Below are positions 54,840-64,000 of a stretch of 64,000 nt of DNA, piece by piece. The DNA comes from Salminus brasiliensis (lineage: Eukaryota; Chordata; Actinopteri; Characiformes; Bryconidae): NCBI RefSeq assembly GCF_030463535.1, contig NC_132893.1:17964027-18028026 (forward strand), read 5' to 3'. The position numbers and the translations under genes were made by a program. The notes beneath the pieces were generated by a model. That model was not told where the DNA came from. It did not search any database and saw only the letters and a list, made by a program, of their open reading frames with translations. Numbering within the stretch: position 1 is the stretch's first letter; every line of letters starts with the position of its first letter.

Positions 54840-55640
54840 CCTCAGCCCACGTGACCATGATAAAAAATAGGCTTGATCAGCTGATGTGCTGAATCAGGTG
54901 TGCAGTTAAGAGCGAGGAGCAAATTCAAAGTGTACAAGACAGAAGGTCCTCCAAGACCATAGTTGAGATCCACTGATGTAAATTAAGTCTTGAAAACCCC
55001 TCTGCCCTGCACAGTTTAATATTCACCCTGCTCCCAGTCCGAACACCTGATACCGCCTGATACTTCCTGAGTTGAAAGTGGTGTGTTAGACAAAACTCTG
55101 TGCATTGTATAAATGCGAAACAGGACACTGTATAAAACTCCTTACCACCAGGCCATCCAAAAATGACTAAAACTACTGAAATAAACAGACTGTACTGAAA
55201 TATGCTTTTATCGTTTAGAACCAACACAAAAAAAACTGGTCACTGCCTAATTTCTTATGGTCTGTGTTGTCTTTACTGATTATCTCAGACCTATTTTCGA
55301 CCTGGTCAGAGAACACTGATTAATTGTGGAGAATGGAAATTGTTCATATTAAAATGATTTATATAATGATGATATAATGCTTTTCACAATGAATGTTGTC
55401 ACAAAGCAGCTTTACAGAGATCCAGGTCTGAACCTCTTTTGAGCAAGCCAAATTTCTCACCAGCACTAAGTATAGAATAATTTCTCCTTTATATCTGTTA
55501 TCATTTACAGTTATTGATTTGAGTTAGTTGTAGATACTGCCAGTTACACAATAACAGCACAATACAATACAATAATACGGAATAATAAAAAAAAAACATA
55601 TAAACAAAAATAAAAATAAATCAATTATAATGAATAATGT
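54840..55640. other. Intergenic, with one repeat piece
   Basis: About 55375-55460 is a partial copy of the GGAAAAACTCCCT-family repeat (CAAAGCAGCTTTACAGAGAT, CCTCTTTTGAGCAAGCC). About 54850-54980 resembles another fish dispersed repeat (GATCAGCTGATGTGCTGAAT). No gene. Confidence 0.4.
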
Positions 55641-56970
55641 AAGTATGGAAGAATAATGAACGAATGAATATATTAATGAATGAATAATAATGTGCAATAG
55701 GAGTGTGTATTATCTGATGTGACAATACTGAGTAAATATATGTGAATACATTGGTATTTAAGTAAAGTGACAGTAGTGTCCAGGGCTGCAGATGTACAGG
55801 ATGTACAGTCAAGAGTCAATAGTGCAGATTAAAAAACCTATGATTAAACATACAAGACTCATCTGTCCTCCCTCCTCCCTCATCCGGCTCCACTGGGAAG
55901 AGTGAAAGAGCCTGATGGTTCTCCTGAGTCTGTAGAGCTGCTCTGTGACAGCAACCTGCATCATCCATGATGGAAAGCAGTTTGTGCAGTGTCCTCCTCT
56001 CTGCCACCTTAACCACAGAGTTAAGACCAGCTAGACCAGCCTGTTGAGTCACATCTTATCTCTCCTTTGCACACTTCCTCCCCAGCACACCACAGCATAG
56101 AAAAGTCAGCTGGACACCACAGTCTGAAAGAACATATGCAGGAGCCTCCTCAGAAAATAAAGCCGGCTCTGGCCCTTTCTGTAATGGTCGTCTGTGTTGG
56201 CTGACCAGTCCAACTTATCATCCAGGTGCAGTCCAAGATACCTGTAGATCTTAACCATCTCCACATCAACCCCCTCCATAGAGACAGGCTGAGTGAATGG
56301 CCTAGCCCTGCAAAAGTCCACCACCATCACCATTATTAGTAGAAGGTTATTCTTATGGCACCATGCCACAAAGTTGTCCACAAGGAGTCTGTACTCCGTG
56401 CTGTAGAGGAGCCCCCAGCTCAGCGGCACAGGACTTCAGTAGTCTGGGACACCTGCCTTTCTCATGTGGAGTCTCCTCAGTTCACCTCTAAACTGGTCTG
56501 CAGTGAGGAGGGGGAGAATGGGGGGGGCTTCAATGGTGCTATAGATCAGGTCGGATGAGTTAAAGTGTGTATAGGGGGGAGTGGGGGCTGTGTTGTCTAT
56601 GCTGTCAGCCTGTGGGAGGGGTGCAATTATGTCAATAGGAGAAGGTGAGGTGTTGATGTCCAGGCAGACAGAGACTGAAGTATCAGGAACTGAGACAAGG
56701 GGAAGTGTTGAATTGGTGACTGTTGGAGCTGTAGAGACTTTAGCAGAGCAGTCAAACCGGTTGTAGAAGCTGTTGAACTTATTGGCTCTCTCTACATCAC
56801 TGTCTGTGGCACTGTTCATCCTCTGCTCACAGCCTGTGATGTTACCTCGATGTCCTCGCCGTATGGCTCCTGCAGTATACTCCATTCAGTTGACTCGAGG
56901 CAGTCCCTGAGAGCTGCTTCAGCACCAGGAGACCATTTCCTGAAGGAGCGCGTAATAATCTTTTAAATTG
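55640..56970 (-). mobile_element. Rearranged LINE relic
   Basis: Read on the - strand, an upstream part (56885-56436) has NKFNSFYNRFDCS and LTADQFRGELRRLHMRKAGVPD, the region just before the reverse transcriptase core in fish LINEs. The catalytic core (with the YxDD box) is missing. The text resumes at 56429 with STEYRLLVDNFVAWCHKNNL, YRYLGLHLDDKLDWS and GQSRLYFLRRL, the region after the core. The 3' part (56052-55816) has AERRTLHKLLSIMDDAGC-like text. Internally deleted and frameshifted. Confidence 0.8.
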
Positions 56971-57150
56971 TTGTGAACACTTTTCTTAAACTAATTCACT
57001 ATTCATGTTTAGTGGGCCTTTTATTCTGACAGAATTTCGTTTGCTACTTTGGCCAAGTGTTGCTAGAATCACAGCTCTGATCAACCCATATGATGTCACA
57101 GCCATCCGTCCTGCCCTGCCCTGTATCTCTTACATGCCCTTTTCTTACTT
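56971..57150. other. Spacer before duplication copy B
   Basis: No feature recognised. TGATGTCACAGCCATCCGTC (57093-57112) may be the distant counterpart of TGCCACAGCCATCCATC at 48297 in copy A. Confidence 0.3.
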
Positions 57151-57474
57151 CAGTGCAAATGGGCAAGGCTAAACTACTGCAGGGTCAGTGGCCAGGGCTA
57201 ATTTACTGTAGGCTGGAATAGCTCAGTTTCCATATTCAGACTGTATGGATTGAGGAATAAATGGCATTTGAAACTCCAACTATGTTTAAGTACAACTAAC
57301 TGTGTCATTATTGTGAGGAAAACTATGAACTGAGCCCTTTAAAGACTGTGTTTTTTTATTTGGGGTGATTATAATATAGTCTAAAATCCAAATGTATACT
57401 ACTAAGGTTAAGGGGGTTAAGAGAAGTTAAGAGAAGGATGTAGAGTAGAGGAGTGGTTTTGTGGACAGTAAATC

Positions 57475-57690
57475 CAGTTTAATTTATCAAGTACTTTTAA
57501 CAACAGACATTTTCACACAACAGCTTTACACAGATCCTGGTCTGAGCCCCTTTTGAGCAAGCCAATGGCGACAGTGGCAAGGAAAAACTCCCTCAGGTCA
57601 AGAGGAAGAAACCTTGAGAGAAACCAAGATTCAAAAAAGGAACCCATTCTCCTCTGGTCAAGAGTCTATGGAGGGGTCAGTCTTATCAGG
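57475..57690. repeat. Dispersed repeat (GGAAAAACTCCCT family), copy 2
   Basis: The same element as at 49095-49290, in the same place within the duplicated segment: ACAACAGCTTTACACAGATC, CAAGGAAAAACTCCCTCAGG and AGGAAGAAACCTTGAGAGA. Confidence 0.7.
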
Positions 57691-57889
57691 GGGATGAGTG
57701 GAGCTGCTGGTAAGGTTCTGTTGATGACCAGAGGGTGAATAGAACATGCAGAAAGCTTCATGATGGTGGAGTCGGCCTGGACAGCAGCAGCAGCAGCAGC
57801 AGCATCAGCAGCAGAAACACCCAGTCAGCACTGATCTCACACCAGTATCAACCCAGACAGTTTCAGCTCGGCAGGAAGAGAAACACAGG

Positions 57890-60800
57890 CAGTTAAGTTT
57901 TGTTAGGGAGACTGAAAAACAGACAGATTGAAAGATAGAAAACTGAAAAGACAGGCAGAAACAGAAGCAGTTGGAAAGACATATGAAAATGCAGGCAGGC
58001 AGAAGATGGAAAGACTGAGAGGTAGAAAGATAGACAGGTGGAAAGACAGACAGCTGAAAAAAGGCAGGAAGAAAGATAAGTAGAAAGACACACAGATGGA
58101 GAGACAGGCAGTTGAAAAAGAGAGAGACAGAGAGGTAGAAAGACAAGCTGGAAAGTAGGAAAGACAGAAAGACAGAAAGGTAGAACGATAAGCTGGAAAG
58201 TAGGAAAGACAGAAAGACAGAAAGGTAGAACGATAAGCTGGAAAGTAGGAAAGACAGAAAGACAGAAAGGTAGAAAGATAAGCTGGAAAGTAGGAAAGAC
58301 AGAAAGACAGAGAGGTAGAAAGACAAGCTGGAAAGTTGGATAGACAGAGAGATAGAAAGATAAGCTGGAAAGTAGGAAAGACAGAAAGACAGAAAGGTAG
58401 AACGATAAGCTGGAAAGTAGGAAAGACAGAAAGACAGAGAGGTAGAAAGATAAGCTGGAAAGTAGGAAAGACAGAAAGACAGAAAGGTAGAAAGATAAGC
58501 TGGAAAGTAGGAAAGACAGAAAGACAGAGAGGTAGAAAGATAAGATGGAAAGTTGGAAAGATAGAGAGAGAAATATAAGCTGGAAAGTAGGAAAGACAGA
58601 AAGACAGAAAGGTAGAAAGATAAGATGGAAAGTAGGAAAGACAGAAAGACATAGAGGTAGAAAGACAAGCTGGAAAGTTGGAAAGATAGAGAGAGAAATA
58701 TAAGCTGGAAAGTAGGAAAGACAGAAAGACAGAAAGGTAGAAAGATAAGCTGGAAAGTAGGAAAGACAGAAAGACAGAGAGGTAGAAAGATAAGCTGGAA
58801 AGTAGGAAAGACAGAAAGGTAGAAAGATAAGCTGGAAAGTAGGAAAGACAGAAAGACAGAGAGGTAGAAAGATAAGATGGAAAGTTGGAAAGATAGAGAG
58901 AGAAATATAAGCTGGAAAGTAGGAAAGACAGAAAGACAGAAAGGTAGAAAGATAAGATGGAAAGACAGAAAGACAGAGAGGTAGAAAGATAAGCTGGAAA
59001 GTAGGAAAGACAGAAAGACAGAGAGGTAGAAAGACAAGCTGGAAAGTTGGAAAGATAGAGAGATAGAAATATAAGCTGGAAAGTAGGAAAGACAGAAAGA
59101 CAGAGAGGTAGAAAGATAAGCTGGAAAGTAGGAAAGACAGAAAGACAGAGAGGTAGAAAGATAAGCTGGAAAGTAGGAAAGAAGAAGAAAAAGACAGAAA
59201 ATACATAGGCCTATAGATAGAATGACAGGCAGACAGGCAAAAAGCAGGACAGACAGACAGACATAAAGACAGACAGTTGGTAATATATTCATGTGGAAAG
59301 AGAAACAGGAAGAAAAATAAACAGATGAAAAGACAGGCTGGCAGAAAGACAGTCGAGTGGAATTTCAGGCAGAGAGACAGACAGACAGATGAAAATACAG
59401 TTGAGAGACTGAAGGAATCACAGGCAAGAAGAAAGACAGACAGACCACAGAAAACACAGGCATGCAGAAAGACAGACATGTGGAATGACAGGTAGGCACG
59501 CAGACAGACAGGTGGAAATGCATGCAGAAAGAAAGACAGACAGACAGGAAGAAACTAGAATGATATAATTGAAAGAGAGGCAGGAAGGTAGACAGATGGA
59601 ATGACAGGCAGACAGAAGGACAGATACAGAGACAGAGAGCTGCAAAGAACAGATAGATGGAAACAGACAGTTGGGAAACAGACAGGTAGAAAGACAATCA
59701 GATGGAAAGAGAAAGGGAGTCAGGCAACCAGAAAGACAGAGGTGATGGACAAAGACAGCGTGGAAAGAAAGGCAGGGAGAAAGACAGACAGATTGACTGA
59801 AAAGCATGCAAACAAATGTAAAGAAAGATAGTGGGAAAGACACAGAGAGACAGACAGTTGAACAGACAGCCAGGCAGAGAAACAAAGCCAGAGAGGCATA
59901 AAGGTACACAACTGTAATGGCAGGGAGGCAGAGAGACACTGAAATGCAAAGACAGACAGATAGAAAAACAAGTGGAAAATAGGTAGGTGGACAGAGATGG
60001 AAAGACATACGCAGAAAGACAGGTAATCATTAAGAAAAAAAGACACTGATGGAAATACAGGCAGGCAGAAAGACAGACAGATGGAATAACAGACAAATAA
60101 AATCAGACAGATGAAAAGACAGGGAGGAATAAAGACAAACAAATAGAATGACAGGCAGGCATAATGACAAGCAGATGGAATGACTGACAGACAGAGAGAC
60201 AGACAGGCAGTAGGACAGGCATAGAGATAGAAAGACAGACAATATAGAAGGACACTGGTGAAACAGGTTGGTAGAAAGACAGATATAAATAAACACATGT
60301 AGACAAAAAAAAAACAATCTATAGTTGGACAGTTGGAAAGACAAACAAATGAACAGACACGCAGGCAGAAAGACAGACATATGGAATAACAGGCAGAAAG
60401 ACAGACATATGGAAAAACAGACAGACAGAGATACTGTCAGATGGAAATATAGGCAGGCAGAAAGACAGACAGACAGTAGCAAAGACAGACAGATGGAATA
60501 ACAAACCGAAACAAAGTCAGAATGATGGAAAAACAGGAAGGAAGAAGAAACTTATGGTATGACTGTCAGACAGAAAAACAAGCAGTTGGACAGAGAGCCA
60601 GGCAGAGAGAAAGACAGGCAGTCTTTTAGACAGTTGGAAAGACAGACAGATGGAACGACACAGGCAGAAAGACAGGCAGACATATGAAATAACTGGCGGG
60701 AAGAAAGTCAGAAAGATGAAAATGAAAGAGAGACAGACAGATGAGAGATGCAAGAATGTAAAGAGAGATGCAATGACAGACAGACAGAAAGACACATGGT

Positions 60801-61190
60801 AAAACAGGCATGCGCAATGACAGGCAGATGGAAACACACACAGGCAGAAAGATAGAGAGTTGGAAATACTGACAGGCACAGAAAGAGACAGAAATAGGGT
60901 ACAACAAACAGGGAGGACAGTAACCGGACAGAAAATGGATAGACAGGTAGAAAGAAAGACAGATGGAAAGACAAATTTGAAAAGATAGGCAAGCAGAATG
61001 ACAGACAGATAGATGGAAATATAGATGAAAAAGGGAGGCTGGCAGGCAGAAAGACAGACGAAAAAGAAAACAGATAGGCAGACAGACAGAAAGAAAGACA
61101 GGCAGGCAGAGAAACAGACAGATAGAAAGAGAGGAAGACAGACATAAACACAGACAGATGGAAAAATGAGTCAGAAGAAAGACAGACAGA
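57890..61190. repeat. Purine-rich minisatellite region, copy B
   Basis: A counterpart of 49490-52745. Irregular GACAGACAG/GGCAGGCAGAAAGACAG words fill 57890-58130 and 59185-61190. A regular 45-bp array sits in between. The + strand is again strongly purine-rich. Long - strand open frames (up to about 528 codons) are a by-product. Confidence 0.92.
58130..59185. repeat. 45-bp minisatellite core array
   Basis: The unit is AAGCTGGAAAGTAGGAAAGA followed by CAGAAAGACAGAGAGGTAGA and AAGAT, about 23-25 copies. Variants are GAGAGG/GAAAGG, AAGCTGG/AAGATGG and shortened units with GGAAAGATAGAGAGAGAAAT. The unit differs entirely from the 36-bp core in copy A. In translation it gives 15-residue periodic Phe/Leu/Ser peptides on the - strand. 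Confidence 0.93.
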
Positions 61191-61280
61191 CAGAAATTCT
61201 GTGAATCTGATTAAGCCAGTTCTGGATTAACATTATTTACTGCAGCTTTAATGTCTTATACTTGTTCTGTTCTTTGTTGA

Positions 61281-61510
61281 GACGCTAGACGGCGCTGCTG
61301 CGAGTCCAGAATCAATAGGCTCATACGGAGGTTTAGTGAAAGCCTTGTTTAGTAAATGATTGATCATTTCATACAGAAAACTGCTCAGAAAACACAAACA
61401 CTTTACACTTCTGTCAGATAATAAACACCTGTAAGCTGCAGTGATCGGATTTCTAGAGGACCACTGTCTTATTTCCATTTCAGCACAATCAGACAATCAG
61501 CTCCGCAGCT
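61281..61510. repeat. Array 3' flank, copy B
   Basis: The same block as 52752-52975, beginning GACGCTAGACGGCGCTGCTG. An extra TTTCTAGAGGACCACTGTCT-TATTTCC piece is present near 61450-61480. Confidence 0.8.
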
Positions 61511-61868
61511 ACATGTGTGAGAATATGGGGACATTTCCTAAAGTATGCTCTACCAGTGGTGATAATGTGATGGGGTGTTCTACAGGTGCATTCACAATCA
61601 GATGCACTTCCTGCAGGTGCCTTTATGATGGAAAAAAACACTCATGAAAGTGGGTGCCATGACAACAATCTAGGGCCCTAGTCAAATACTTTTGATAAGA
61701 CTCTGAATGTATCTTTTAAGCCCTGCTTGCATTCAAAACACTCTGTATGGCTCTTAACAAAACACACCTACTTTTTGGCCAGGGGCCAGAAAGTTATAAT
61801 ATGCAGTAATATAACAGGATAATATACAAAATACAAGCTGCGACGGCGGTAAGAGAACTTGTGGTGAC

Positions 61869-62978
61869 ATACACTGTATGGGCAAAAGTATTGGGACACC
61901 TGCTCATTCATGGTATCTTCTGAAACTAAGACTGTTAAAAAGGAGTCTCTCCTGTCTTTGTCGGAGTGACTGCCTCTACTGTTCAGAGACGTTTTCGCTA
62001 GATTTTGAAGCATTGCTATGAAAATTTTATTTGCATTCAGCAACGAGTGCGTTTGTGAGGTCATAATGTTTAAATGATCACCACCCACCTACCTCATTTC
62101 CAACTTCCCACCCCATTCCCAACTTCCCACCTCATCCCCGTTTTCCCAACTCATCTCAAAATTCCCAACTCATCCCCAACTTCCCAACTCATTCCCAACT
62201 TCCCAACTCATTCCCAACTCATCCCCAACTTCCCAACTCATCACCAAATTCTCAACTCATCACCAAATTCCCAACTCATCCCCAACTTTCCACCTCATCC
62301 CCAAATTCCCAACTTCCCAACTCATCCCCAACTTCCCACCTCATCCCCAAATTCCCAACTCATTCCCACCTCATCCCCAAATTCCCAACTCATTCCCAAC
62401 TCATCACCAAATTCTCAACTCATCACCAAATTCCCAACTCATCCCCAACTTTCCACCTCATCCCCAAATTCCCAACTCATTCCTAACTCATCCCCAACTT
62501 CCCACCTCATCCCCAAATTCCCAACTCATTCCCACCTCATCCCCAAATTCCCAACTCATTCCCAACTTCCCAACTCATCACCAAATTATCAACTCATCAC
62601 CAAATTCCCAACTCATCCCCAACTTTCCACCTCATCCCCAAATTCCCAACTCATCCCCAACTTCCCACCTCATCCCCACCTCATCCCCAACTTCCCACCT
62701 CATCCCCTTGATCACCATTCCAGAGAACATAGCTCCACTGCTCCACAGCCCAATGCTGGGGGGCTTTATACCCCTCTAGCCCCCATATTGCTTTAGGAAT
62801 TGAGCCAATAGGTTCATGTTCATCTGCTCCAGAGAGTCCTATTCTATTGGCATTACTTATCTACAGGGACTAGACAACCTATGTGTGTGTGTGTGTGTGT
62901 GAGCATTTGTGTCAGCAATTGGTTTTGAAGGCATTCATTAGAAGGGATATCCACAAACATTTGGACATATAGTGTGTG
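61869..62978. mobile_element. Tc1-type element expanded by an internal tandem array
   Basis: The left end reads ACACTGTATGGGCAAAAGTA-TTGGGACACCTGC. The right end reads CACAAACATTTGGACATATA-GTGT, which is inverted relative to the left. Words at 62800-62885 (GGTTCATGTTCATCTGCTCC, AGAGTCCTATTCTATTGGCA) match the element at 26028-26477 in the opposite orientation. Between 62085 and 62705 the interior is a tandem array not present in the other copy. Confidence 0.8.
62085..62705. repeat. CCCAACTCATC-type tandem array
   Basis: Short 11-16 bp modules (CCCAACTCATC, CCCAACTTCC, CCCACCTCATC, CCCAAATTC) are repeated, with a higher-order period of about 165-175 bp marked by CACCAAATTCTCAACTCATC (about 62241 and 62406) and CACCAAATTATCAACTCATC (about 62579). 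The + strand almost lacks G. The open frame through it is compositional. Confidence 0.93.
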
Positions 62979-63312
62979 TTGGCACAGCAGCGCTTCATCA
63001 GTTGTTGCTATGAAACGGGTTAGTCTGCATGATTTGCATATTTAGTATATAGTCTGTACCTTATATTGTTAGTGTGTGGGACAAAGTTGGGACGCAGCCA
63101 ATCATTAAAGGTAATCACATAATAAATAAAGATAATTCTTCTGTAAAACCCTCTAAAATATTATATATTATTATAGATTTAATGAACAGTTTTATCCCTT
63201 TAGCTCCACTCAGTCTCAGTCTCAGCGCCCTCTAGCGTTTCCAGTCATGTTCATCAGACAGAAAAGGAGGAGAAGGCTCCTCAGACATCGGCTCAGGCGA
63301 GTTTACGCACCT

Positions 63313-63530
63313 GTATGCTCTCTGAGAATGACCACCGCTGGCCTCAGCTCGAGCCACGCACCTGGGGGTCAGTCAGCCGAAGCAAAAACGGCTCCGTTTG
63401 AGGAGAAAGCAGCTTCAGGGTGGAGCGGTCGGTTAACGGTCTCCACCTGACCAGAGTCATGAACCAAACCATTCAGCGTGCTCACAATCAGCCTCCAGCG
63501 TCATAAACAGGCACGAGGAGGAGGAGGAGG
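63313..63530. repeat. GC-richer duplicated block, copy B
   Basis: Partner of 53073-53290: TGTATGCTCTCTGAGAATGA through GCGTCATAAACAGGCACGAG, ending in a longer GGA run (63516-63538) than copy A. Confidence 0.8.
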
Positions 63531-63601
63531 AGGAGGAAGGGGGATCAGTATTTTCAATGGGTAAATTCAGAAAGAAAACATCCAGTTATTTATGCACCTA
63601 T

Positions 63602-64000
63602 TGGCCATAACATTAGTACCTAATATTGAGTAGGTCCCTCTTGTGCCCTTATAACAGATCTGACCTGTAGAGGCCTGTATGGACTCCACGTAATCATCTT
63701 GAAAGCCCCAAGATATTAGCAGCAGATCCTGGAAGCAGCAGGTCCTGTAAGCTGAGAGGTGAGGCCTCCAGGAATCACACCAATGAGCCTTAGGTGTCCA
63801 TGACACTGTTGCCGGTTCATCACCCCACAGGGCCTGTCTGCCAATTTGAAGATGCTCTGACCCGGTCGTCTAGCTAGCACAATCTGGTTCTTGTCAGAGT
63901 GGCTCAGATTCTTATTTTTTCCCATTTTTACTGCCTGCAACACATTGACACCTTTAAGAACTGCCTGTTCACTTGCAGCTTACCATATCCCACCCCTTGA
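63602..64000 (-). mobile_element. Tc1-like transposon, internally deleted, cut by window end
   Basis: Starts GCCATAACATTA at about 63606, the same terminus as the 134-bp MITE at 21077. On the - strand the N-terminal transposase text MGKNKNLSHSDKNQIVLARR then GQSIFKLA is visible (63920-63850). It jumps to RQQCHGHLRLIG (about 63800), so the middle is deleted. The element continues to or beyond the window end. Confidence 0.8.

Larger units (their letters stand above)
57150..63530. repeat. Segmental duplication, copy B
   Basis: Direct-orientation partner of 48420-53290. Matching blocks are 57154-57225, 57221-57292, 57400-57860, a purine-rich minisatellite (57890-61190), 61281-61510, 63123-63176 and 63313-63530. 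It is longer than copy A because a Tc1-type element with an internal tandem array was inserted between 61510 and 63100, or was lost from A. Confidence 0.85.

Noticed and set aside
57805..59479. 495- and 528-codon - strand open frames rich in Phe/Leu/Ser as membrane proteins
   Set aside because: They translate the 45-bp array and the neighbouring irregular GACAGACAG repeats. The hydrophobicity follows from the pyrimidine-rich strand.
62074..62796. 240-codon + strand frame (Pro/Asn/Ser/Thr-rich) as a secreted repeat protein
   Set aside because: Pure translation of the CCCAACTCATC array inside a transposon.
53091..63450. 40-codon frame shared by both duplicates (53091-53215 and 63328-63450)
   Set aside because: Of four differences in the aligned part, three change the amino acid, so there is no sign of purifying selection. 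It is shared because the DNA was duplicated.

Overview
The window is from a vertebrate nuclear genome, almost certainly a teleost and probably an otophysan (the characin/catfish/knifefish/carp group). Genes are split by GT-AG introns, the non-coding DNA is full of Tc1-type transposon relics, tRNA-derived SINEs and LINE 3' ends of the kinds common in fish, and there is no operon-like organisation. Naming the order below teleost is inference from repeat character only.

Three protein-coding genes can be reconstructed exon by exon. (1) A yippee-like zinc-binding protein gene of the YPEL1/YPEL2 type lies on the + strand (coding exons 6169-13894, 116 aa, including a 44-bp micro-exon; poly(A) signal near 15634). 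(2) POM121, the integral membrane FG-nucleoporin of the nuclear pore, lies on the + strand (13 coding exons, 27663-36509, 1259 aa, long 3' UTR to about 39310). (3) NSUN5, the 28S rRNA cytosine-5 methyltransferase, lies on the - strand (10 coding exons, 47621-40609, 487 aa). POM121 and NSUN5 are convergent neighbours. Both also map to human 7q11.23, so this looks like conserved synteny.

Region by region: 1-6000 is intergenic or upstream sequence with Tc1-type relics. 6-15.7 kb is the YPEL gene with repeat-bearing introns. 15.7-27.6 kb is gene-poor, with SINEs, a LINE 3' end and several DNA-transposon relics. 27.6-39.3 kb is POM121. 39.5-40.1 kb is a dead Tc1-type transposase between the convergent genes. 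40.6-47.6 kb is NSUN5, with a LINE fragment between inverted Tc1-like pieces in one intron. 47.8-48.0 kb is a compound microsatellite just upstream of NSUN5.

From about 48.4 kb to 63.5 kb no conventional gene is seen. The region is built from a directly repeated segment (copy A about 48.42-53.29 kb, copy B about 57.15-63.53 kb). Each copy carries a large purine-rich minisatellite between the same flanks, but the dominant repeat unit differs (36 bp in A, 45 bp in B). Between and inside the copies are a long-inverted-repeat transposon, a rearranged LINE relic, and a Tc1-type element whose interior is a CCCAACTCATC-type tandem array. The very long open frames here are by-products of repeat units divisible by three, not recognisable genes.

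The most noteworthy observations are this segmental duplication with different minisatellite expansions in each copy, the nested array in a transposon, a LINE and a SINE sharing the same 3' tail within one window, and a 51-bp coding repeat in the POM121 FG exon.
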